The notes under the pieces were generated by a model. The model had not been told where the DNA came from. It did no database searches and saw only the letters and a list, made by a program, of their open reading frames with translations. Source: Bacteroidia bacterium (GTDB taxonomy: Bacteria > Bacteroidota > Bacteroidia > AKYH767-A > OLB10). Taken from it: a stretch of 5,005 nt of DNA. Of the stretch, positions 1-5,005 are shown piece after piece. The position numbers and the translations under genes were made by a program. The stretch covers positions 1-5,005 of the forward strand of contig JANWID010000076.1 in assembly GCA_025450095.1 (NCBI GenBank), in the 5' to 3' direction. Every line of letters begins with the position of its first letter. Position 1 is the stretch's first letter.

Positions 1-69
1 AAAGGCGCTTTCAAGAGCTTTCCCATTGTTAATAAACACAGTGACAGCAGTACAGTTCCGGTTAAATAA
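1..69 (+). CDS. Possible 3' end of an unidentified upstream gene
   Basis: Frame 1 is open from the window edge to a TAA at 67-69 and would encode a 22-residue hydrophilic tail ending STVPVK. Another + frame is also open, to a TGA at 74-76, and the minus strand is not closed by early stops either, so the coding frame cannot be settled from 90 bases. The tail does not resemble the C-terminus of LeuS, which I recall as a neighbour of ftsX in some Bacteroidota, nor that of FtsE. No function is assigned. Confidence is low that this is coding at all. Confidence 0.25.
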   Translation, partial: KGAFKSFPIVNKHSDSSTVPVK

Positions 70-90
70 AGGCTGAAAAAAGCTATTTTT

Positions 91-984
91 GTGGCCGATA
101 ACCAGGATATGAGCGCAGAGAGTAATACTATGGCCCGGAAAACACTCCGGACCGCATACATTTCCACCGTTGTTAGCATTTCCATGGTTCTGTTTATGAT
201 AGGAACACTGGGAGTGTTGGTATTACATGCCCGTAAGATTTCAGATTATGTAAAAGAAAACATCCAGCTTTCTGTAATGCTTTTTCCCGATTCGAAAGCC
301 GAAGATATTTCCCGCCTGGTAGCATCCCTAAATAAATCGGAATTTGTAAAATCAACTACCTACATCAATAAAGATGAAGCGGCTGAACAACTTAAAAAAG
401 ATCTCGGGGAAGACTTTGTTGAATTCCTTGGGTATAATCCACTGCTTGCATCCATCGATGTTCGATTGAAGGCGCAATTTGCGGATATGGAAAATGTAAA
501 TAAGCTCAAATCAGAAATCGGATCATTTACCATTGTCAAGGAAGTTTATTACCATCAGTCACTGATCGATATGATCAATAAAAATATGCGGACATTGGGA
601 TTCGTTATTCTTGGCTTCAGCTCGCTGCTTTTATTTATTGCAGCAGCACTCATTAATAACACGATACGATTGGCGTTATACTCGAAACGACTTCTGATTA
701 AAAGTATGAAATTGGTTGGTGCAACCAGGGGATTTATCCGAAAACCATTTGTATTATCCGGAATAATCCAGGGGCTGTACGGAGCATTGATTGCTAACGT
801 GCTCCTTGTAGTGTTGTTATATTTCTCCCGAAAAGAAATAACAGACCTTGTTGAAATCCAGGATTACAATATGTTACTGACTTTAATGGGAGGAGTGATC
901 ATAGCAGGAATACTGATTGCCGGAACGAGCACGTACTTTGCAGTAAACAAGTATCTCAGGCGCGGCACTCAGGAAACATATTAA
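91..984 (+). CDS. ftsX: Cell-division permease-like protein FtsX
   Basis: FtsX is the membrane subunit of the FtsEX complex, which resembles an ABC transporter but couples ATP hydrolysis by FtsE to activation of peptidoglycan hydrolases at the division site. The 297 residues show the family layout: a cytoplasmic N-terminus, a first membrane helix at about 23-46, a periplasmic domain at about 47-165, then three helices at about 168-188, 222-245 and 261-284. The best signature is the cytoplasmic loop SMKLVGATRGFIRKPF at 205-220, before helix three. Length is normal for the family. The start is uncertain: GTG at 91 gives the longest form, but ATG at 109 or 130 would leave all helices intact, and none has a clear ribosome binding site. 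No ftsE is visible next to it, so the ATPase must be encoded elsewhere. It heads a compact cluster with DUF3098, uppP and truB. The family call is firm; the exact start is not. Confidence 0.94.
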   Translation: MADNQDMSAESNTMARKTLRTAYISTVVSISMVLFMIGTLGVLVLHARKISDYVKENIQLSVMLFPDSKAEDISRLVASLNKSEFVKSTTYINKDEAAEQLKKDLGEDFVEFLGYNPLLASIDVRLKAQFADMENVNKLKSEIGSFTIVKEVYYHQSLIDMINKNMRTLGFVILGFSSLLLFIAAALINNTIRLALYSKRLLIKSMKLVGATRGFIRKPFVLSGIIQGLYGALIANVLLVVLLYFSRKEITDLVEIQDYNMLLTLMGGVIIAGILIAGTSTYFAVNKYLRRGTQETY

Positions 985-1008
985 CCACAAATTGTAACTG
1001 TTAAAAAT

Positions 1009-1248
1009 ATGGCAAAGGAGAAACAAAAAACAGATTTTGCATTTGGTAAAATAAATTATACCATCATGTTAACCGGAAACGGACTGATTCTGCTTGGCTA
1101 TATTCTGATGTCAGGAGGAGGTTCCAATGACCCCAAAGTATTCAATGAAGATATTTTCAGTTTCAGGCGGATCACTCTTGCGCCACTATTAGTCCTGGCA
1201 GGATTTGTCCTGGAAATTTACGCCATCATAAAAAAGTCAAACGACTGA
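1009..1248 (+). CDS. DUF3098 small membrane protein
   Basis: This is a 79-residue protein of the DUF3098 family, whose function is unknown. It has a short charged N-terminus followed by the conserved FAFGKINY segment (10-17), a first membrane helix at about 18-35, a conserved linker with MSGGGSNDP (34-42), FNEDIFSFRRITLAP (45-59), and a second helix at about 57-74 ending in IYAIIKK. Both ends are probably cytoplasmic, which is inferred from the basic residues at each terminus. The gene lies 24 bases after ftsX and only 9 bases before uppP, so it is almost certainly co-transcribed with them. Membership of the family rests on my recognition of the FGKxNY, MSGGGSxDP and RRITLAP motifs. A role in cell-envelope growth or division is suggested only by its neighbours. 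The ATG start is natural and has no Shine-Dalgarno sequence. Confidence 0.9.
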   Translation: MAKEKQKTDFAFGKINYTIMLTGNGLILLGYILMSGGGSNDPKVFNEDIFSFRRITLAPLLVLAGFVLEIYAIIKKSND

Positions 1249-1257
1249 TACCAGCCC

Positions 1258-2055
1258 ATGACCTTATTAGAGGCCATTATTCTGGGCATCGTAGAAGGAA
1301 TTACTGAATTTCTTCCAATTTCTTCAACCGGGCATATGATTATCGCGTCCTCACTGATGGGAATTGCAGAGGACAGCTTTACTAAAACATTTACAGTATC
1401 TATTCAATTTGGAGCAATCCTATCCGTGTTGTGTCTTTATTGGAAACGTTTCTTTCAGTCTGTAGATTTTTATCTTAAACTATTCGTTGCCTTTCTTCCG
1501 GCAGTATTTTTCGGTAAGCTATTTAATGATTTTATTGATTCCCTTTTAGGAAATGTAGGAGTAGTTGCATATATGCTTTTAGGAGGAGGAATTTTTCTCA
1601 TTTTCATGGATAATTTCATCAAGGAAAAAAAAGAAATGACAGATGATGAAATCACATACAAGGCTGCTTTTAAAATCGGACTTTTCCAGGTGATTGCCAT
1701 GATACCGGGAGTGTCACGATCGGCAGCAACAATAATCGGCGGACTTATCCAGGGATTATCAAGAAAAACAGCAGCTGAATTTTCCTTTTTCCTTGCAGTA
1801 CCAACAATGTTTGCTGCAACAGTTTACAAAATTTATGAATTCTACAAATCCGGAATCACAGTTCAGGATGAACAAATTAACCTGCTGATTGTGGGTAACA
1901 TTGTTGCTTTCATTGTAGCTATTCTTGCAATTCGTTCGTTTATCGGAGTGGTAACAAAGTATGGGTTGAAAGTGTATGGTTATTATCGTGTAGTGGTTGG
2001 AATTATACTTATTGTATTGATGGTTGCAGGTGTCGACCTTAAGTTAGTAGACTAA
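1258..2055 (+). CDS. uppP: Undecaprenyl-diphosphatase UppP (BacA family)
   Basis: UppP is an integral membrane enzyme that removes the terminal phosphate from undecaprenyl diphosphate on the outer face of the inner membrane, regenerating the lipid carrier used for peptidoglycan and surface-glycan synthesis. Raised dosage is known to give bacitracin resistance in other bacteria. The 265-residue product carries both signatures of the BacA family. The first is the (E/Q)xxxE motif EGITE at 13-17 followed by [10 protein letters not shown] (18-27), with conserved Ser22, Ser23 and His26. The second is PGVSRSAAT at 150-158 with the catalytic Arg154. The rest is a series of hydrophobic helices, including about 42-61, 75-90, 102-118, 172-190, 209-226 and 243-258. 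Length is close to the 273 residues of E. coli BacA. It starts at ATG 9 bases after DUF3098 and ends 7 bases before truB. No catalytic residue is missing, and the call is secure. Confidence 0.97.
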   Translation: MTLLEAIILGIVEGITEFLPISSTGHMIIASSLMGIAEDSFTKTFTVSIQFGAILSVLCLYWKRFFQSVDFYLKLFVAFLPAVFFGKLFNDFIDSLLGNVGVVAYMLLGGGIFLIFMDNFIKEKKEMTDDEITYKAAFKIGLFQVIAMIPGVSRSAATIIGGLIQGLSRKTAAEFSFFLAVPTMFAATVYKIYEFYKSGITVQDEQINLLIVGNIVAFIVAILAIRSFIGVVTKYGLKVYGYYRVVVGIILIVLMVAGVDLKLVD

Positions 2056-2062
2056 CATAGAT

Positions 2063-2737
2063 ATGGATTTTCAGGCTGGAGCCACCTTGTTACTGAATAA
2101 GCCGCTGCGGTGGACTTCCTTTGATCTGGTTAAAAAAATCAGGAATATCACAGGTACAAAAAAAGTTGGCCATGCAGGAACATTAGATCCCCTTGCAACC
2201 GGATTGGTGATAATTTGTACAGGAAATATGACCCGAAAACTGGATGAATATCAGGCAGGCGAGAAAGAATACACCGGCTCTTTTTTCCTGGGGGAATCAA
2301 CTCCCGGTTACGATCGCGAACTCCCCCCGGATTCGTTTTATCCCACCGATCATATAACAACAGAATCCATATATAAAGGAGTGCAACAGTTCATCGGTGT
2401 TCTGGAGCAGTATCCACCTCCGCACTCCGCGGTTAAAATAAACGGGAAAAGGGCCTACGAACTGGCTCGCCAGGGAAGAGAAGTAAATGTAAAATTACGT
2501 ACGATTGAAGTCAGAGAATTCGAAATAACTGAGATTCGAATGCCCCTGGTTTATTTCAGAATAGTTTGCAGTAAAGGAACTTACATTCGGTCTTTGGCCC
2601 ATGATTTTGGCAAAACCCTTGGTTCAGGGGCCTGTCTGGAGTCACTTTGCAGAACCCGGATTGGTTCATACCGTTTAGAAGACGCTCTTACAATTGAACA
2701 ATTCATGGAAATGACCTCTGGGATTTCTCAATTATAA
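2063..2737 (+). CDS. truB: tRNA pseudouridine(55) synthase TruB
   Basis: TruB converts uridine 55 in the T-loop of nearly all tRNAs to pseudouridine in the cytoplasm. The 224-residue protein opens with the family motif LLLNKPLRWTSFD (9-21), followed by KKVGHAGTLDPLATG (33-47), which contains the catalytic Asp42. Further conserved blocks are the KEYTGSFFLG strand (68-77), the substrate-loop segment PPPHSAVKINGKRAYELAR (118-136), and CSKGTYIRSLAHDFG (169-183). It lacks the roughly 80-residue C-terminal extension of the E. coli enzyme (314 residues). The core is intact and the short form is what I expect in Bacteroidota, so this is not a truncation. It starts at ATG 7 bases after uppP and is probably the last gene of the ftsX cluster, because a 185-base gap follows. 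Confidence 0.97.
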   Translation: MDFQAGATLLLNKPLRWTSFDLVKKIRNITGTKKVGHAGTLDPLATGLVIICTGNMTRKLDEYQAGEKEYTGSFFLGESTPGYDRELPPDSFYPTDHITTESIYKGVQQFIGVLEQYPPPHSAVKINGKRAYELARQGREVNVKLRTIEVREFEITEIRMPLVYFRIVCSKGTYIRSLAHDFGKTLGSGACLESLCRTRIGSYRLEDALTIEQFMEMTSGISQL

Positions 2738-2862
2738 GTTATTAATTTTCAATATAATAATTTATTTTTTGTAAATTTCTTACTACATGTTTCGGGAAGT
2801 CATCTTAATAAAATCCTGATTCATATGCTTTTATTTAATCGTTCAGGGCGAAAAGGGTATTT

Positions 2863-2911
2863 CGTACATTATCTTTGCACCCCGATATAAAGAAATCCGT
2901 AAATTATCTTT
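2863..2911 (+). repeat. Two 14-base near-identical direct repeats upstream of queA
   Basis: CGTACATTATCTTT at 2863-2876 recurs as CGTAAATTATCTTT at 2898-2911. The copies are identical at 13 of 14 positions and are offset by 35 bases. Each contains TATCTTT, the core of a Bacteroidota -7 element. The second copy ends only 11 bases before the queA ATG. They may be duplicated promoter elements or a paired protein-binding site, and neither role is demonstrated. Confidence 0.55.
2870..2877 (+). promoter_or_regulatory. Probable Bacteroidota -7 promoter element for queA-ispD
   Basis: TATCTTTG matches the TAnnTTTG -7 consensus used by the primary sigma factor of Bacteroidota exactly, and it is followed by CACC. 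It lies 45 bases before the queA ATG, which would give a short leader of about 40 bases. No clear TTTG (-33) element stands at the expected 19-21 base spacing upstream, so the promoter is supported only by its -7 half and its position in a 185-base gap. The gap otherwise holds A+T-rich sequence with no gene and no convincing terminator for truB. Confidence 0.5.
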
Positions 2912-2922
2912 AATCCTCTATT

Positions 2923-3972
2923 ATGAAGTTATCCCAGTTTAAGTTTAACATCAGCGAAAATCTCCTTGCCACTCATCCCTCCGCCAATCGCGATGAATCC
3001 CGATTAATGGTTATTGACCGGAAAACCGGGAAAATAGAACACAAGGTATTCCGGAATATCATTGACTATTTCGGAGATCAGGATGTGCTGATTCTGAATA
3101 ACACAAGGGTTTTTCCTGCAAGGCTATATGGAAATAAGGAAAAAACCGGAGCCAAAATCGAAGTTTTTTTACTTCGGGAATTAAACCGCGAAAGCAAGTT
3201 GTGGGATGTATTGGTGGACCCGGCACGGAAAATTCGTATAGGTAACAAATTATATTTCGGTGAAAACGACATGCTTGTTGCCGAAGTAATTGATAATACA
3301 ACTTCCCGTGGCCGGACATTACGTTTTCTTTTTGACGGCACTCCGGAAGAATTTAGGAATACAATTGAAATTCTCGGCCACACTCCTTTACCAAAATACA
3401 TAAAACGTAAAGCTGAACCATCTGATAAGGAAAGGTATCAAACCGTTTATGCAAAACATGAAGGAGCGGTAGCCGCACCTACTGCGGGTTTACATTTCAG
3501 CAGAGAATTACTCAAACGACTTGAACTTAAGGGTGTAAATATCGCTGAGGTAACACTCCATGTTGGATTGGGAACTTTCCGTCCCGTTGAAGTGGAAGAT
3601 CTCACTAAACATAAAATGGATTCCGAGCAGTTTAGCATAACTGCTGAAGCTGCTAATATTGTGAATAAAGCACGGACAAATAAAAGAAGAATTTGTGCTG
3701 TTGGAACAACGTCCATGCGCGCAGTTGAATCATCCGTATCCACAACCGGGGAATTAAAACCTGCCCAGGGATGGACCAATAAATTTATTTTTCCTCCTTA
3801 CGATTTTAGTGTCGCGAACTGTATGATCACCAATTTTCATATGCCTGAATCCACACTATTAATGATGACAGCGGCATTTGGTGGCTACGATCTGATTATG
3901 CATGCATACAAAGTTGCCATAAAAGAGAAATACCGCTTCTTCAGTTATGGTGATGCCATGCTGATTTTATAG
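2923..3972 (+). CDS. queA: S-adenosylmethionine:tRNA ribosyltransferase-isomerase QueA
   Basis: QueA transfers and isomerises the ribose of S-adenosylmethionine onto 7-aminomethyl-7-deazaguanine already inserted in tRNA, producing epoxyqueuosine and releasing adenine and methionine. This is the penultimate step of queuosine formation at wobble position 34 of tRNAs with GUN anticodons. The 349-residue protein is full length and carries the family blocks in order: [15 protein letters not shown] (56-70), [11 protein letters not shown] (152-162), [20 protein letters not shown] (170-189), [12 protein letters not shown] (211-222), [10 protein letters not shown] (261-270), [13 protein letters not shown] (303-315) and [11 protein letters not shown] (337-347). 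The ATG start places the usual N-terminal helix-strand beginning MKLSQFKF directly after it. It follows a gap with a probable promoter and is 35 bases from ispD, so the two may share a transcript. No other queuosine gene is visible in the window. Confidence 0.98.
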   Translation: MKLSQFKFNISENLLATHPSANRDESRLMVIDRKTGKIEHKVFRNIIDYFGDQDVLILNNTRVFPARLYGNKEKTGAKIEVFLLRELNRESKLWDVLVDPARKIRIGNKLYFGENDMLVAEVIDNTTSRGRTLRFLFDGTPEEFRNTIEILGHTPLPKYIKRKAEPSDKERYQTVYAKHEGAVAAPTAGLHFSRELLKRLELKGVNIAEVTLHVGLGTFRPVEVEDLTKHKMDSEQFSITAEAANIVNKARTNKRRICAVGTTSMRAVESSVSTTGELKPAQGWTNKFIFPPYDFSVANCMITNFHMPESTLLMMTAAFGGYDLIMHAYKVAIKEKYRFFSYGDAMLIL

Positions 3973-3978
3973 TATCTC

Positions 3979-3994
3979 TCCGGTTGTTACCGGA
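3979..3994 (+). repeat. Perfect 6-bp stem-loop in the queA-ispD gap
   Basis: TCCGGT (3979-3984) and ACCGGA (3989-3994) form a perfect six-base-pair stem around the tetraloop TGTT. It begins 7 bases after the queA stop and ends 13 bases before the favoured ispD start at 4008. No run of T follows (AAAAATTT comes next), so it does not look like an intrinsic terminator. It could affect mRNA processing or ispD translation, or be accidental. Confidence 0.5.
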
Positions 3995-4007
3995 AAAATT
4001 TCAGCCA

Positions 4008-4676
4008 TTGAAAAAAGCAGCAATCATTGTTGCCGGAGGATCTGGAGAAAGAATCGGCGGACACTTACCCAAACAGTTTGTAAATATCAAAGGAAAGCCG
4101 CTGCTTTTTTATACCCTGGAAAAATTCCATGGCATTACGGACGAAATCATCCTGGTGCTGCCAGAAATTCATTTAACTACGTGGGAAAAATTGTATTTGG
4201 ATTTCCGGAAGGACGTTCCGATTCGTGTTGTTGTAGGGGGTAATACCCGGTCGGAATCTGTAAAAAACGGGCTTGCGGAAATTGAAGGAAGCGGAGTAGT
4301 GGCTATTCATGATGCAGTAAGACCCTTTGTATCCAGAAAACTGGTTGTAAGATTATTGGAAGAAGCGTCACTTTTTGGAAATGCAATACCCTTCATCCAG
4401 GTTAAAGAATCGTTGAGATATCAAACCCAATTGTCAGGTAAAGCAGTAAACCGCCTGGAATATGTTTCTGTGCAAACACCACAATGTTTTGATATTCAAA
4501 TAATTAAAAATGCATATAGGAAACTCTCCGATAAAACATTAACTGATGATGCCAGTTTGGCAGAACAAGCAGGTGAAACCATTCATTTGGTTTTAGGAGA
4601 AACTACAAATATTAAGATCACTTTTCCGGAAGATTTTATCATCGCAGAAGCACTGCTAAGTGCCAGCATTGTGTAA
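4008..4676 (+). CDS. ispD: 2-C-methyl-D-erythritol 4-phosphate cytidylyltransferase IspD
   Basis: IspD couples 2-C-methyl-D-erythritol 4-phosphate to CTP, giving CDP-methylerythritol and diphosphate, in the MEP route to isoprenoid precursors. Numbered from the TTG at 4008 the protein has 222 residues, close to the usual length. It shows the nucleotide-binding loop AGGSGERIGGHLPKQF (9-24) with Arg15 and Lys22, GGNTRSESVKNGL (77-89), IHDAVRPF (100-107) with the metal-binding Asp102, Arg149, QTPQ (156-159) with Thr157, and NIKITFPED (201-209) with Lys203. These match the known E. coli active-site positions. There is no in-frame ATG anywhere in the gene. TTG at 4008 gives the N-terminus MKKAAIIVAGG typical of the family. 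A TTG at 3984 would add eight residues, but it sits inside the stem-loop at 3979-3994. It follows queA by 35 bases. The product is secure; the start is likely but not proven. Confidence 0.95.
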   Translation: MKKAAIIVAGGSGERIGGHLPKQFVNIKGKPLLFYTLEKFHGITDEIILVLPEIHLTTWEKLYLDFRKDVPIRVVVGGNTRSESVKNGLAEIEGSGVVAIHDAVRPFVSRKLVVRLLEEASLFGNAIPFIQVKESLRYQTQLSGKAVNRLEYVSVQTPQCFDIQIIKNAYRKLSDKTLTDDASLAEQAGETIHLVLGETTNIKITFPEDFIIAEALLSASIV

Positions 4677-4680
4677 TAAT

Positions 4681-4707
4681 AGGGGTGAAACATCCTTCTA
4701 TATTTTT
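4681..4707 (+). terminator. Possible intrinsic terminator after ispD
   Basis: AGGGGTG (4681-4687) pairs with CATCCTT (4691-4697) as a seven-base-pair stem with two G-U wobbles and an AAA loop, followed by CTATA and five T residues (4703-4707). It starts 4 bases after the ispD stop. The wobble pairs, small loop and delayed T run make it moderate at best, but its position at the end of the queA-ispD unit fits. Confidence 0.45.
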
Positions 4708-4716
4708 AATCTGCCG

Positions 4717-4724
4717 TACTTTTG
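4717..4724 (+). promoter_or_regulatory. Weak candidate -7 element upstream of the secreted-protein gene
   Basis: TACTTTTG fits TAnnTTTG, but no TTTG lies at the expected distance upstream. It is 143 bases before the next start codon, which would imply a long leader. Another imperfect match, TATCTTTT at 4831-4838, lies closer to the gene and has ATTG at 4804-4807 upstream, though the 23-base spacing is slightly long. Either, both or neither may be used. Confidence 0.25.
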
Positions 4725-4780
4725 TATTATAGGTAACGTTTTCGAGCTGCAACCGTATGAAATTATCCGTTGCCTGATCT

Positions 4781-4796
4781 TAACATTTGGATGTTA
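4781..4796 (+). repeat. Small inverted repeat in the 191-base gap before the secreted-protein gene
   Basis: TAACAT (4781-4786) and ATGTTA (4791-4796) are exact inverted copies separated by TTGG. The dyad is A+T-rich and short, with no T run after it, so it is a poor terminator but could be an operator half-site pair. The adjacent 9-base word TTAGTAAAC (4794-4802) recurs at 4837-4845, just upstream of the next gene. Chance is a fair explanation in sequence of this composition. Confidence 0.3.
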
Positions 4797-4867
4797 GTAA
4801 ACCATTGGTGATCAATATTATTAAAGAGGCTATCTTTTAGTAAACTTGCATTAACGGTGGAACTGTG

Positions 4868-5005
4868 ATGAAAAAAGATTTCAGGTATGATAAAAAAATA
4901 ATCCTGGTTGCGATGCTCCTTGCATTTGTAACCGGGGGCTTAACGGCCCAGACTATTGAAGTGCCGGTAACTGCAACAGATACTGCAGGAGAAACTTTTC
5001 CGACA
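4868..5005 (+). CDS. N-terminus of an unidentified exported protein (cut off by window end)
   Basis: An open frame runs from ATG 4868 to the end of the window with no stop, giving 46 residues. Residues 1-10 (MKKDFRYDKK) are basic, 11-23 (IILVAMLLAFVTG) form a hydrophobic core, and GLTA-Q at 24-28 offers a signal peptidase I site after Ala27. The Gln just after the cleavage point is common in exported Bacteroidota proteins. The visible mature part, TIEVPVTATDTAGE, is rich in Thr and Val and looks like the start of an extracellular beta-sandwich protein, but this is too little to name a family. There is no Cys for lipidation. GGTGG at 4856-4860 may serve as a weak ribosome binding site, and a GTG at 4865 is an alternative start one codon upstream. 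The 191-base gap and possible terminator before it suggest its own transcription unit. The codon pattern and signal peptide make it likely to be a real gene. Confidence 0.75.
   Translation, partial: MKKDFRYDKKIILVAMLLAFVTGGLTAQTIEVPVTATDTAGETFPT

Noticed and set aside
1470..1700. Minus-strand open frame of 76 codons inside uppP
   Set aside because: It lies wholly within a well-conserved uppP frame and its translation shows no recognisable domain; it is the antisense shadow of the real gene.
2148..2360. Minus-strand open frame of 70 codons inside truB
   Set aside because: It is antisense to the catalytic region of truB, with no promoter or protein features of its own.
2063..2737. TruB as a truncated gene because it is about 90 residues shorter than the E. 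coli enzyme
   Set aside because: All catalytic blocks are present and the missing part is the C-terminal extension, which I expect to be absent in this phylum.
2759..2777. AATTTA / TAAATT dyad after truB as a terminator
   Set aside because: It has only A-T pairs, a seven-base loop and no T run after it; in such A+T-rich sequence it is expected by chance.
2787..2819. Tiny open frame in the truB-queA gap (ATG at 2787, 10 codons)
   Set aside because: It is too short, has no ribosome binding signal and no coding character; a 13-codon frame on the opposite strand is equally unconvincing.
3059..3779. Three minus-strand open frames of 86 to 110 codons within queA
   Set aside because: They overlap each other or the conserved queA motifs and have no recognisable protein features; queA explains the coding signal.
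3979..3994. The queA-ispD stem-loop as an intrinsic terminator
   Set aside because: The stem has only six pairs and is followed by AAAAATTT on the + strand, with no T run; the minus strand offers none either.
3984..4007. Eight-residue longer IspD beginning at TTG 3984
   Set aside because: The extra residues precede the family's usual MKKxAIIVAGG beginning, and the codon is part of a perfect stem-loop; TTG at 4008 fits better.
1..5005. Search for CRISPR arrays, tRNA or rRNA genes, insertion-sequence ends, integrase genes, toxin-antitoxin or other defence genes
   Set aside because: None was seen: nearly all sequence is accounted for by conserved housekeeping genes, and the gaps are too short and show no such structure.

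Overview
The window looks like an ordinary chromosomal housekeeping region from a member of the Bacteroidota. Three things support this. The gene order ftsX - DUF3098 - uppP - truB followed by queA is one I associate with that phylum. The TruB is short and lacks the C-terminal extension of the E. coli enzyme. The start codons are not preceded by strong Shine-Dalgarno sequences, and TAnnTTTG-type promoter elements appear in the intergenic gaps. Base composition is moderately A+T-rich throughout, with no segment that stands out as foreign. I cannot place it below phylum level.

Layout, all genes on the + strand. Positions 1-90 hold a possible 3' end of an unidentified gene. Positions 91-2737 are a tight cluster of four genes: ftsX (cell-division ABC-transporter-like permease), a small two-helix DUF3098 membrane protein, uppP (undecaprenyl-diphosphate phosphatase) and truB (tRNA pseudouridine-55 synthase), with gaps of 24, 9 and 7 bases, so probably one transcript. 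A 185-base A+T-rich gap (2738-2922) carries a good Bacteroidota -7 element and a near-exact 14-base repeat of the sequence around it. It leads into queA (epoxyqueuosine synthesis in tRNA), followed after 35 bases by ispD (MEP isoprenoid pathway). A second gap (4677-4867) begins with a plausible terminator and leads to the first 46 codons of a protein with a signal peptide, cut off by the window edge.

The genes fall into two functional groups. FtsX, UppP and IspD all touch cell-envelope building: IspD makes isoprenoid precursor, which ultimately supplies the undecaprenyl carrier that UppP recycles, while FtsX is linked to peptidoglycan remodelling at division. TruB and QueA both modify tRNA. 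DUF3098 has no assigned role, and its position between ftsX and uppP hints at the envelope.

I did not find a novel system. The points most worth a second look are the ispD start (no in-frame ATG, and a hairpin over the upstream candidate start), the repeated promoter-like element before queA, and the truncated secreted protein at the right edge.
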